Below, piece after piece: positions 53,382 to 62,334 of a stretch of 64,000 nucleotides of DNA. Positions within the stretch are counted from its first letter, which is position 1; each line of letters starts with the position of its first letter. Source of the stretch: an uncultured Verrucomicrobiales bacterium (GTDB lineage: Bacteria; Verrucomicrobiota; Verrucomicrobiia; Verrucomicrobiales; Akkermansiaceae); assembly GCA_937928735.1 (NCBI GenBank), contig CALFVF010000001.1:124001-188000 (forward strand), read 5' to 3'. The position numbers and the translations under genes were made by a program. Under the pieces are notes generated by a model. That model saw only the letters and a list, made by a program, of their open reading frames with translations. It did no database searches and was not told the DNA's origin.

Positions 53382-56300
53382 ATGAGAAGCAGATCTATTT
53401 TTCAACAGGTCGCCGCTCTTAGTTTTCTCCTAACCCCCCTACATGCAGAAACCTTTGAAGACTGGCAACAGCGTAACTTCAACCCTTCACAACTTTCTGA
53501 TGATACAGTATCAGGGTTGTTAGCTCAACCTAACCAAGACGGTCTGACCAATCTTGTTAAGTATGCGCTAGGGCTTGATTTTAATGAACTTCCAAACACA
53601 GCCGTGCCTCAAGCGGATGTTTCAGCAATTCGAGCTGGAGCTCTCAATGTGAGCTTTACAAGGCCCTCGGATTTGGAAGATGTGACATACCAAGTGCAGT
53701 ACACATCCACTCTCGATGAGACTACCCCGCCAGAGATTGCCTCATTGACTGTGACAACTCTCCCAAATGGTGACGAACTTGTTGCTGCACAAGATCCTAA
53801 TCCAGGTGCGGGAGCTCCTAGGTTTGCTCGTCTCTTCATTATCCATGATTCGGGTGTGACTTCTAGTCCTGCCACTAATTTAGTTGCGACACCAACTAGT
53901 GCGACTGAGGTGTTTCTGGAATGGGAAAGTAATCAGACCTCTGGAGGGTTCTTGATTGAGCGTTCTGTTGAGGGTGGTGAGTTTGAAGTTGTGGGTTTTG
54001 TGCCAGCTGGGACGAATTCTTTCCAAGCAAGGAATTTGATTCCTGGTGAAGAGGTCACTTTCCGTGCAGTTGCTGTGAGTGCTACGAGCAGTGTGGATTC
54101 CACGCCTAGTGAGTCTGTCTCTGCGACTCCTCTTATTGGAAGTGATGGGGCTGTGATTTTGCGGTTTGCCAACACCTCTGGTTTCGATAATACGAGGCTA
54201 GCGCTGAACATGGTGGTTGAGAATTCGACCAATGAGGATATTCCATTACAAGATCTCACGATACGTTACTGGATGCGTAACGAAGACAGGGATACACCGA
54301 TTACCTTTAATAATTTCTTCTCTGAAGTCAGAGGTAATAGTGCAGGTGATCTTGGTGGTGGTCCTACCATTGTGATCTCAGAAGTCTCACCTGTGCTAGA
54401 AGGTTCTGACCGTACGATAGACTTTGTCTTCCCAGCAGCAACAGGAGTGTTGCCAGCGAGAGGAGCGATTGGTATCGAAGGAGCTCTTTATCGTAATTTT
54501 CAACCTGGAACCTTTGATCCCACCAACGACTTTTCCTTCCAAGCCGGCAATGACGCGGTGATCAACAATAGGATGAATATCCTTAGAAACGGTGAGTTGA
54601 TCTTTGGCGTTGAACCAGGAGGTGGTTCGGGTGGTGATGGCCGCCCTGATAGTCCAATCGCTCTGCGAACACAGAGTCTTAGTGAGTCCTCCATTGCTCT
54701 TAGCTGGGAAGATAACTCAACGAACGAAACTTTATTTATCATTGAGCGTAGCTTTGATGAAAACGATGATGGCTTTGGTGTCGTCACTAGTGTACAGCCA
54801 AATACAACCAGCTTTGAAGATAGCAATTTGCTAGACAATGCGCAGTACCAATACAGGGTGCGCGCTGTGAATCCTAATGGAGTTTCCTCGGCAACGAACA
54901 TTGCGAGTGGAGTGACTTTTGAAGGTATTTCTCCGCAGTTCACACCCGTGACGCCAAGAGATCTCAATGTGTCTACGTTTTCTAGTGGTCGCTTAGATAT
55001 TGATTGGACAGATGCCTCACGCAATGAATTCGGATTTGTGATCGAGCGTCGTGTCCCTGGTGGGAGCTTTACAGAAGTTGGCCGTGTTCCTGCGGGGACG
55101 ACTTCTTTCATTGATTTTGGACTCGATCCAGCCACGAGCTACACATACCGCGTCAGAGCATTTAACCTTGCTGGTGAGAGTACTTCGAGTAACTCGATTG
55201 CGAGCACAGATGCGTCTGATCCAGAAATTGATCTGACCGATGCAGAGATCACTCGCTTCTTAAGACAAGCCGCATTTGGGGCAACTCCTGAGCTGATTGA
55301 GGAAGTCCGAACTCTTGGTTTCGAGGCGTGGATTGACCAGCAGTTTACACTCCCCCCGACACTCCATCTTCCGCAGACGAGAGCTTTGGGTGGTGACCAA
55401 GCGGCTCGCGTTGAAGCGTGGTGGCAGACAGCTCTAACCGCTCCTGATCAAGTTCGTCAGCGTTTAGCATTTGCCCTTAGTCAGATCTTTGTAGTTTCCC
55501 AAGCCGATGGCGATTTGGCCGATCAGGCAGTGGGACTAGCAAACTACTACGATATGTTAGTGCAGGCTCCAGAGTCAAACTTCCGTGAGCTGCTAGAGGA
55601 TATTACCTTCAGCCCTGTAATGGGGAACTATCTGGATCACACACGCAATCAGAGAGCGAATGGGAATGCTAGACCAGATGAGAACTATGCGCGTGAGATC
55701 ATGCAGCTCTTTAGTATTGGTCTCAATCGTCTTAACCTCGATGGAACACCTATCCTAGATAGCGACGGTAATCCAAGACCTACCTACGTACAGGCAGATA
55801 TCGAGCAGGTGGCGCGTATATTTACTGGGCTGACCTTTGCTGGTTCGAGTAATTTCTTCACGAGTGCAGAAAACTACATCGACCCAATGATCCTGTTTCC
55901 TGCATTCCATGAAAATGGATCCAAGGTATTCAGTGCATTGACTTCTGATATTCCTAGCATTGATGCTCTTAGCTCAGGAGAGGATCCTCTCAGTGACTTT
56001 GAAGCAATTCACGATGGCTTAGCGAATCATTCCAGCAACCCGCCATTTATTTGTCGTCAGCTGATTCAGCGCACAGTGACAAGTAATCCAAGCCCTGCCT
56101 TCATCGAGCGTATTGCCCAAGTCTATGTCGATAATGGAAGTGGTGTACGCGGTGACTTCAAGGCAGTGTTTAAGGCGATACTTCTCGATTACGAAGCTCG
56201 TAGCCTTGATCCTCGTGACAGTATCACCTACGGGAAGCAACGTGAACCACTCATTCGCTTAGCGAGTACTCTGAGAATGCTCAATGCCTCAGCTGGCACT

Positions 56301-56726
56301 GGTGGATTCGGAATTGGAGATTTAAGCTCTAGTGTTCAGCAGGGGCCACTTGCGGCACCTTCTGTGTTTAACTTCTTTGAGCCTGACTTTGCACTACCTG
56401 GTGCCATCACTCGTGCAAATATTGTTTCGCCAGAGTTCCAAACAACTCAGCCCTCTACGGTGATAGGTTCTGCAAATTTGTTTAACGACTTATTGTTTAA
56501 CACGGCTCAGCTGGGTGGATTTAGTCTCGATTTATCGAGATACGAATCCCTACCAATCCCTGCACTAGTGACAAGGATAGAAGATGACTTAATGGATGGA
56601 CGCATGCCTGCAAGCATGAGATTCATCATTGAGCAATACTTAGAAAACGTGTCACCGGGAGAAGCACGTATTAACGCAGCATTATACTTGGTGACTACTT
56701 CTGCTGAATTCACTATCGAACAATAA
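53382..56726 (+). CDS. secreted DUF1800 protein with fibronectin type III and CBM3-like domains
   Basis: A 1114-residue exported protein. Signal peptide about 1-22 ('TPLHAETF' at the cleavage). Order: linker; a fibronectin III-like domain (about 163-248); a CBM3-like module (about 251-411) ending in 'FDPTNDFSF' and 'NILRNGELIFGVEP', which match the terminal strand of family 3 carbohydrate-binding modules; two further fibronectin III-like domains (about 420-512 and 520-606); and the DUF1800 domain (about 620-1114), starting 'ITRFLRQAAFGATPE' and containing 'DENYAREIMQLFSIGLN'. DUF1800 and DUF1501 genes are regularly adjacent in Planctomycetota and Verrucomicrobiota. Function is unknown, probably polysaccharide-linked. 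Confidence 0.88.
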   Translation: MRSRSIFQQVAALSFLLTPLHAETFEDWQQRNFNPSQLSDDTVSGLLAQPNQDGLTNLVKYALGLDFNELPNTAVPQADVSAIRAGALNVSFTRPSDLEDVTYQVQYTSTLDETTPPEIASLTVTTLPNGDELVAAQDPNPGAGAPRFARLFIIHDSGVTSSPATNLVATPTSATEVFLEWESNQTSGGFLIERSVEGGEFEVVGFVPAGTNSFQARNLIPGEEVTFRAVAVSATSSVDSTPSESVSATPLIGSDGAVILRFANTSGFDNTRLALNMVVENSTNEDIPLQDLTIRYWMRNEDRDTPITFNNFFSEVRGNSAGDLGGGPTIVISEVSPVLEGSDRTIDFVFPAATGVLPARGAIGIEGALYRNFQPGTFDPTNDFSFQAGNDAVINNRMNILRNGELIFGVEPGGGSGGDGRPDSPIALRTQSLSESSIALSWEDNSTNETLFIIERSFDENDDGFGVVTSVQPNTTSFEDSNLLDNAQYQYRVRAVNPNGVSSATNIASGVTFEGISPQFTPVTPRDLNVSTFSSGRLDIDWTDASRNEFGFVIERRVPGGSFTEVGRVPAGTTSFIDFGLDPATSYTYRVRAFNLAGESTSSNSIASTDASDPEIDLTDAEITRFLRQAAFGATPELIEEVRTLGFEAWIDQQFTLPPTLHLPQTRALGGDQAARVEAWWQTALTAPDQVRQRLAFALSQIFVVSQADGDLADQAVGLANYYDMLVQAPESNFRELLEDITFSPVMGNYLDHTRNQRANGNARPDENYAREIMQLFSIGLNRLNLDGTPILDSDGNPRPTYVQADIEQVARIFTGLTFAGSSNFFTSAENYIDPMILFPAFHENGSKVFSALTSDIPSIDALSSGEDPLSDFEAIHDGLANHSSNPPFICRQLIQRTVTSNPSPAFIERIAQVYVDNGSGVRGDFKAVFKAILLDYEARSLDPRDSITYGKQREPLIRLASTLRMLNASAGTGGFGIGDLSSSVQQGPLAAPSVFNFFEPDFALPGAITRANIVSPEFQTTQPSTVIGSANLFNDLLFNTAQLGGFSLDLSRYESLPIPALVTRIEDDLMDGRMPASMRFIIEQYLENVSPGEARINAALYLVTTSAEFTIEQ

Positions 56727-56744
56727 TTTTAACTCGTTAATACA

Positions 56745-58163
56745 ATGAACGAAGAATCTTTTTATAAACATAATTCACTCTTTTCACGCAGAGATTTCCT
56801 ACGTCTTAGCCAAGGAGCATGCGCAGGTATGGGTATGGGGGCTTTGACCAATACCTTAATGCACCAGAAACTGTTAGCAGCGGTTTCCTCTACGGGGGAT
56901 CTGAATGCCAGTGATGACTATAAGGCTTTAGTCTGTATTTTCATGTTTGGCGGTAATGACGGTATGAACTGTTTCTTGCCGACAACTAATTTTGAGAATT
57001 ACACAAGAGATCGTAATCAAGTTGCTCTACAACGTGAAGGGCTGCATGACTCAGCTAGAATGCCGGGCTTTGCCTTCCACCAGGAGTTACCATTCTTCCG
57101 CGATGCTTTTGACGCTGGTAACTTAGCTGTAGTCGGTAATGTTGGTACATTAGTAGAGCCTGTGAGGAACCGAGACGCATTTCTGAATCCACGTAGTGGA
57201 GTTGTCGTGCCGCCTCAGTTATTCTCTCACAATGATCAGCAGACTCAGTGGCAAACATCACTACCAGGCTCTGATAGCCCCTCTGGTTGGGGTGGGCGTA
57301 TTGGTGATGCAGCGCGTAATTTTAACGAAAATGCTAGTGTTTCTGTGAGTGTTAATGTTGGCCGTGCCAATGTCTTTACAGTGGGCGACCGTGAGACTCG
57401 CTTAGATCTTGGTGGTGGACAGGTGACTCTTTCACAGTCTGGCCCTTCTGGAATCGCGCAAGCAGCAGCAGATATTAGAAATTTGCAAAATCCTCATCTC
57501 TTTAGACAGGAATTTGCCAATATCACATCACGCTCTCTGGAGTCTCAGGTATTGTTGAATACAATCATCAACAATACTCCGTCTGGTGAGCAGGTCGGTG
57601 CTCGTTTCCAAGAGAGACCAAGTGAGTTGATCTTCCAGCAGCTGCGAAGCGTGAGTCAGATGATTAATGCGCGCAATGACCTTGGGCTCAAGCGCCAGAT
57701 TTTCTTTGTGAACCACAATAACTTTGACACACATGGTGATCAGCTGGCGGGGCACTCAGAGCGTCTTGAGATACTGAATCGCGCCGTTGAGCTCTTCTGT
57801 GAGGAAATCGACGGTCTTGGTCTAGCTGATAATGTCACAACCTTCACGACAACTGAATTTGGTAGAACCTATAGCTCAAATGCAAATGGTACAGACCATG
57901 GTTGGGGGAATAATCACTTTGTGATTGGTGGCGCTGTGGATGGCGGTCGTATTCATAATGAACTGCCTGACTTTGAGATCAATGGTCAGCAGGATGCTGG
58001 CTTTGGCCGCTGGATTCCGAGTGCTTCCACTGACGAGTATGCGGCGACATTGGCGAGATGGTTCGGTATCAGTGAGTCTGATATGTCGACAGTGGTGCCT
58101 AACATTGGTCGTTTTGGGACGAATTTCCAAGACGGCTACCTCGGTTTCCTGGGGAATAGTTAG
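56745..58163 (+). CDS. DUF1501 family protein with twin-arginine signal
   Basis: A 472-residue exported protein. The N-terminus 'SRRDFLRLSQGA' is a Tat signal motif (S-R-R-x-F-L), so it is exported folded. The body resembles alkaline phosphatase/sulfatase-fold proteins: 'FMFGGNDGMNCFLPT' (about 65-80), 'SHNDQQTQWQTS', 'NNFDTHGDQLAGHSERL' (about 325) and 'TTEFGRTYSSNANGTDHGWGNNH' (quoted in part; about 370-392), where His and Asp residues could bind metal. It is 18 bases after the DUF1800 gene and forms the usual pair with it. Substrate unknown. Confidence 0.9.
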   Translation: MNEESFYKHNSLFSRRDFLRLSQGACAGMGMGALTNTLMHQKLLAAVSSTGDLNASDDYKALVCIFMFGGNDGMNCFLPTTNFENYTRDRNQVALQREGLHDSARMPGFAFHQELPFFRDAFDAGNLAVVGNVGTLVEPVRNRDAFLNPRSGVVVPPQLFSHNDQQTQWQTSLPGSDSPSGWGGRIGDAARNFNENASVSVSVNVGRANVFTVGDRETRLDLGGGQVTLSQSGPSGIAQAAADIRNLQNPHLFRQEFANITSRSLESQVLLNTIINNTPSGEQVGARFQERPSELIFQQLRSVSQMINARNDLGLKRQIFFVNHNNFDTHGDQLAGHSERLEILNRAVELFCEEIDGLGLADNVTTFTTTEFGRTYSSNANGTDHGWGNNHFVIGGAVDGGRIHNELPDFEINGQQDAGFGRWIPSASTDEYAATLARWFGISESDMSTVVPNIGRFGTNFQDGYLGFLGNS

Positions 58164-58211
58164 AAATGATGTGGCGCTTATACATTCAGCGTCACAGATG
58201 ATAAAATACCT

Positions 58212-58763
58212 ATGAAGTCTCTAGCAGTTTTTATTGTTCTCATTGCATGTTTTATTCTGGTGGTTTGGCTGAAGCCTTCTAATCCAGAAGATGAAATAGG
58301 GAGCAATAAAGCTGCTAGATCTGATATTGCAAAACCTCCCTCCTCTTCAAGCAGGTCTTCACAGGGCTCAGATAGTGCTCAAGACCCCATTGATGATACG
58401 CCGCCTCAAGTTCTCTACACAGAGGAGGCTGCGGACTCATCACTAATCGCTAAGCTCAATACGCCTGAGGGGACTCTGGAAGATGACTTAAAACTCATTA
58501 AGAGTGTCTTCATGCACTATCGTACTGTGTTTAAGCAAAACCCTATCGGCAGTCAGCAGGATATTGTTGCTATTTTAAGTGGTAAGAATGCACAAGAGAT
58601 TGAGTATCTGCCTAAGTCGCACCCAGCGCTCAAAGCGGATAAACTCTACGATCGCAATGGGGTGCCATTTTACTTCCATCAAATCTCAGGAGAAGTGATG
58701 GAAATCCGCTCTGCGGGAGAAGACGGGGTTCACTGGAGCCAAGATGATGTGGTGATCCGCTAA
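58212..58763 (+). CDS. membrane-anchored protein downstream of DUF1501, unknown function
   Basis: A 183-residue protein with a single N-terminal helix (about 3-20), a Ser-rich linker (32-60) and a compact C-terminal domain (90-183). The end, 'KLYDRNGVPFYFHQISGEVMEIRSAGEDG' (in part), resembles the C-terminal part of type II secretion pseudopilins, where an Asp-Gly rich loop sits near the end, but the pilin N-terminus is missing. It lies 48 bases after the DUF1501 gene and is probably co-transcribed with the pair. Confidence 0.7.
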   Translation: MKSLAVFIVLIACFILVVWLKPSNPEDEIGSNKAARSDIAKPPSSSSRSSQGSDSAQDPIDDTPPQVLYTEEAADSSLIAKLNTPEGTLEDDLKLIKSVFMHYRTVFKQNPIGSQQDIVAILSGKNAQEIEYLPKSHPALKADKLYDRNGVPFYFHQISGEVMEIRSAGEDGVHWSQDDVVIR

Positions 58764-58841
58764 GTCGTGTGAGTAGCTCATGTAGTCTCAATTTCTATTC
58801 TCACTTCTTTTCTTTTTTTTAAAAAAAATCCTATCCACACT

Positions 58842-59480
58842 ATGTTTTTACTTCGTACATACTTTAAGTCATTGATGCTTGTCTTATTGGTTGCATCCAC
58901 TTCGCATCTTTCTGCTGTGACGGTTTTTAATGAACTGGATTTGGGCGAGTTCTCCGATGACTTTAGTAATCCGACACGCATTGATGTGAGTAATGGTGTG
59001 ACGACTCTAGACTTTAGCATCGGTGGGGGGCCTAGGATGGGAATGGCTCCTAATGGAACTGGTGGTGCTACGGATGGGTCTGATGCGGATTTTTTCTTAA
59101 TTGATCTCGATCCAGGCCAGGAAATCACAAGTATTTTTGTTCGTTCCAGTGAAGGTGGGGCGCATTTTTTTGGGGCAGAGAGAGGCACTCAATTTTCTGC
59201 TCAGCCAGATGAGGATTCTACGGGAGAATTTGCGTCTAATTTAAATGCCGCGTTTGTCTTTTTCCCAGGTGTTGAGCTGCTCAATTTCTTCGATACGGAT
59301 ATCCCTTTTGAAGACTTTGAACTCGCTGAAGATGTGAGTTTTCTCTTTCAAGACAATGATGAGCCTGGATTTGTCAATGTGGTCATAGAGATCACGGTCG
59401 TGCCTGAGCCGACTGTTTTAAGCAGTCTTGGGCTCTGCGCGGCACTACTGGTCATGAGGCGTCGTCGTATGCGTATCTAG
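58842..59480 (+). CDS. PEP-CTERM sorting domain protein
   Basis: A 212-residue exported protein. Signal peptide about 1-25 ('LMLVLLVASTSHLSA'). The C-terminus has the PEP-CTERM tripartite signal: 'VPEPT' motif (about 186-190), a hydrophobic helix (about 191-204) and basic 'RRRRMR'. Such proteins are cut and sorted by exosortase EpsH-type systems, often together with exopolysaccharide; no exosortase is in the window. The body is acidic with Gly-rich turns, has no family name and might be a surface adhesin. Upstream (58813-58828) lies a run of eight T then eight A, 13 bases before the ATG. Confidence 0.85.
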   Translation: MFLLRTYFKSLMLVLLVASTSHLSAVTVFNELDLGEFSDDFSNPTRIDVSNGVTTLDFSIGGGPRMGMAPNGTGGATDGSDADFFLIDLDPGQEITSIFVRSSEGGAHFFGAERGTQFSAQPDEDSTGEFASNLNAAFVFFPGVELLNFFDTDIPFEDFELAEDVSFLFQDNDEPGFVNVVIEITVVPEPTVLSSLGLCAALLVMRRRRMRI

Positions 59481-59508
59481 AGAGAGGGGTTTTTTAGGGG
59501 GATTTACA

Positions 59509-60549
59509 TTATTCACCGAGAAATCTCTTCTTGTAGCGTGGTGGAATGGCATTGAGGTCGACTTTTAGGAGACAGTAGATTGCGTTATTAAAACTTGGCT
59601 CAACTTGGAAGGAGAGGAATTTCGCACCCAGAGCGAGGTAGTAGCGAATGAGTGGGGGAATAGGACGATGGTTGTCCTCGAGCTCTAAAATGAGTTTGTT
59701 GAGACTACCTATGCCACTGGATGCGTATGCTTTGGTGGCATGGTTGTGAGTTGTGGTTTGAGCTATAAATGGGTATTTCGCCTTTATTAGTTCTCTGAGT
59801 TCTGCTGGAGCACTGTGTAGTGTGTCGAGTGTGTCGACGAGGATGGCTTGGGAAAGTGGGCTAAACGTGTTTGAAATGGTGACTGAGCCAAACATAGTTT
59901 TGATATTGAGTTTCTTGGCCACAATACCGAGACCTTTCCAGAGTAGGTCGAGCATTCTGGGAGATTTCTGATAACTCGGTAGAATGAAGGAGCGTGAGAG
60001 CTCCAGGCTGTTGCCGAGCTTGACATAGAAGTCTTTGTGAATCTCAAAAAGGTGGTCAAGGTAGATGCCTGATGTGCCCTGTGAGGTGATGATGTCCTCT
60101 AAGACGCCGATTCGATAGGCTCCAATGAGGCGATGATTCTGCCGATCCCAGAGAGCGAGATGATGGTAGTATGTATCCTCAGCGGAGAGGTCGACGTCTT
60201 CGCCCGAGCCTGCACCAATGGCGGCAAAGGTCTCAGCTCTACCGCGCCCAATGGCCTGGAGCATGTCACTGGCTGTGTCACCACGGAAGAAATAGAGAGA
60301 GATTTCTTGGGTTTGGTGAATGAGCTCATCTGCACTGAGTTGGGCAATGGCGAGATTCTGAACTGGCTGCGCTTTAGAGTTATTTTGAAGGATTTCTTGG
60401 TTTTCATTGAACTCAGGGGGACTGGGGGGGGTGCGATCTGGTTCTAGCTGCGTTAAGAGATCTGTCATAGATGTGAGGTGTTGATGAACTGATTCGTATT
60501 CTAAAATGGTTGCTGATGGCGAGTGTGCAATCAGCGTGATTTTATGCAA
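59509..60549 (-). CDS. GNAT-fold acyltransferase-like protein (OlsB-type)
   Basis: A 346-residue protein of the Acetyltransf_5/OlsB-like group, which transfers acyl chains from acyl-ACP to lipids such as ornithine or to homoserine-lactone-like acceptors. Visible are 'HLALWDRQNHRLIGAYRIG' (about 130-148), 'LGNSLELSRSFILPSYQ' (about 182-198) and 'KTMFGSVTISNTFSP' (about 223-237), in the order seen for this group. The first 90 residues are a polar extension with Pro-rich stretch and unknown role. The actual acceptor is unknown. It is 24 bases after the fusion gene on the minus strand, so the two may be co-transcribed. Confidence 0.72.
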   Translation of the reverse strand: MHKITLIAHSPSATILEYESVHQHLTSMTDLLTQLEPDRTPPSPPEFNENQEILQNNSKAQPVQNLAIAQLSADELIHQTQEISLYFFRGDTASDMLQAIGRGRAETFAAIGAGSGEDVDLSAEDTYYHHLALWDRQNHRLIGAYRIGVLEDIITSQGTSGIYLDHLFEIHKDFYVKLGNSLELSRSFILPSYQKSPRMLDLLWKGLGIVAKKLNIKTMFGSVTISNTFSPLSQAILVDTLDTLHSAPAELRELIKAKYPFIAQTTTHNHATKAYASSGIGSLNKLILELEDNHRPIPPLIRYYLALGAKFLSFQVEPSFNNAIYCLLKVDLNAIPPRYKKRFLGE

Positions 60550-60573
60550 TTAGGCTGTGGTGTGGAGATGTGG

Positions 60574-62247
60574 CTAGAATGAGTCGATTTCTAATGCCGA
60601 GGAGCTCCAGAGACTAATTAGATCCGCTACATATTCGGCTTTTCCAGGCTGCATGAGGAGGTGGTCTGCCCCTGCTAGTGAAATGAATGATTTAGGGTGG
60701 CTGAGAGCGGAATAAATTTCCCCTGCACTACGGAGGGCGACAGTTGTGTCCCCAGGAGCGTGCATTATGAGTTTGTCAATACCCTTTAGCTTACGAATCT
60801 GGCTGAGATGTTCTAGACCTTCTAGGTCATCGAGGAATGTTTTTCCGATCACAAAGCGCCTCCCTGCTAATAGTACCTCTGCGGAGCCTTGACTCATAAT
60901 TTCAGGAATATAGGCCTCAAAGAGGTGTTTGACGTGAGCTGGTTCTGCGGGAGCACCAATTGTCGAAATTGCTTTTGTACTGGGTATGAAGGCTGCTGTG
61001 GCAAGCACGGCAGCTCCACCAAGAGAATGACCAATGAGGAGCTTGGGGGCCTGGAAGTGTGTTTCTAGCCACTGAGAGGCAGAAATGAGGTCTTCTATAT
61101 TTGTGAGAAATGATGTTTCAGAGAACTCTCCTTCTGAATGCCCCAGACCCCTGAAGTCAATACGAAGTGTGGCAATACCTTGTTTGGCAAGCCTTTGAGT
61201 AATACGCTTCTCTGGTAGGAAATCTTTACCACAGGTGAAGCAATGGGCAAATAGAGCATAGGCTTTTGGTTGTTCTTCGGGGACTTCAAGCACCCCCGCG
61301 AGAGTGCCTTGCTCTGTGGGAATGCTGACAGAATTTGAGCCAGCGGATACGGTGAGAGTAGGTGAAGTGGACATTTCTGATGTAGATTCTATATTTGTTA
61401 GGAGGGTTTCTTTATGCGGAAGTTGAGAGAACAGTGCTTGGATCTCTTGAATGTTTTCGTGAGTGAATAAAAGGGCAAAGAGCAGGGAGCGTGCCGAGGT
61501 GTCTCCACCAGCTAGGCCATTAAGGCTGATGCACTCCATGAGTGATAAATCAGTCTGAAGGGCAAAGAATAAACTAAGCGGAAATGCTTCTGTGAGGTGA
61601 CAGGTAAGACCGATGTCTGCTGCAGCACTTAAGATGTCTTTGCCTTGGGCTAAGCGAGCTTGGTTGAGGTGAGCTTGCACATTCAGAGAGGTGTAATCCC
61701 CTTGCTTACTGGCCTGCTCTAGTGCGTCAGCTCTGGTGGAGCCCCCCTTGATAGCATAGATAGCGCGGACGTAGAACTCGGCTGCATCTGCGACTCCAGG
61801 ATCACCGTGGGTGAGGGAGGTTTGTTCTCTGGCAGCTGTGATTGTAGCGCGGAGATCAAGCTCTAAGTCAAGTAGTGGGGCCAATCTCGCTGCTCCAGCT
61901 AAGTCGTGTGAGCCAGAGGGTTGGAGGCCTTGGTTTTTGATAGTTTCTCTAGTGGCGCTATCTACATAGCCTTTGTACTGGCTCATAGAATCTAACCATT
62001 CTTTTTGCCAAATTTCTTTTGAAAAAGCGTTTGATTTTGCAAGCACTTTGTAGAGAAGCAGAGTTTGATCACCATAGTGGGTGAAATCACCAGCTGTTTT
62101 ATTGGGGTGATAGTTACTGATTGGTGGAGAATAAGTGTCTATGCCATTGGGGTAGAGGCGTTTGAGTTTAGACTGATTGTAGACCCAGTGAGGGCCTAGA
62201 GAGAGAGCATCTGCGACGAGTGCTGTTTGGGTGTAGATGGATTGCAT
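60574..62247 (-). CDS. ADP-ribosylglycohydrolase-like / alpha-beta hydrolase fusion protein
   Basis: One 557-residue frame with two domains. Residues 1-290 are an ADP-ribosylglycohydrolase/crystallin-J1-like helical domain: 'ADALSLGPHWVYN' (12-24), 'FTHYGDQTLLLY' where the Asp-Asp-Thr metal motif would be, 'THGDPGVADAAEFY' (about 144-157) and 'LNGLAGGDTSARSLLF' (about 242-257). Some metal ligands differ from active enzymes. Residues about 300-557 are an alpha/beta hydrolase: oxyanion region 'LFAHCFTCGKDF', nucleophile elbow 'IGHSLGGAA' (Ser near 403), Asp in 'HAPGDTTV', and catalytic His in 'AGADHLLM'. The C-terminal half belongs to short-chain esterase-like hydrolases. The combination is unusual; substrate unknown. 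Confidence 0.82.
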   Translation of the reverse strand: MQSIYTQTALVADALSLGPHWVYNQSKLKRLYPNGIDTYSPPISNYHPNKTAGDFTHYGDQTLLLYKVLAKSNAFSKEIWQKEWLDSMSQYKGYVDSATRETIKNQGLQPSGSHDLAGAARLAPLLDLELDLRATITAAREQTSLTHGDPGVADAAEFYVRAIYAIKGGSTRADALEQASKQGDYTSLNVQAHLNQARLAQGKDILSAAADIGLTCHLTEAFPLSLFFALQTDLSLMECISLNGLAGGDTSARSLLFALLFTHENIQEIQALFSQLPHKETLLTNIESTSEMSTSPTLTVSAGSNSVSIPTEQGTLAGVLEVPEEQPKAYALFAHCFTCGKDFLPEKRITQRLAKQGIATLRIDFRGLGHSEGEFSETSFLTNIEDLISASQWLETHFQAPKLLIGHSLGGAAVLATAAFIPSTKAISTIGAPAEPAHVKHLFEAYIPEIMSQGSAEVLLAGRRFVIGKTFLDDLEGLEHLSQIRKLKGIDKLIMHAPGDTTVALRSAGEIYSALSHPKSFISLAGADHLLMQPGKAEYVADLISLWSSSALEIDSF

Positions 62248-62334
62248 ATTCTTATGAGAATGAAACCTCTTGTAGATTCCTTATGAAAAGTTTTGGAATA
62301 AGGATCTCGCGGAGGCGTCCTATTCTTTACAACC

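Noticed and set aside
58813-58828. Run of eight T followed by eight A before the PEP-CTERM gene
   Set aside because: It could be a terminator tail or a promoter element, but with no GC stem and no further signal it cannot be assigned.
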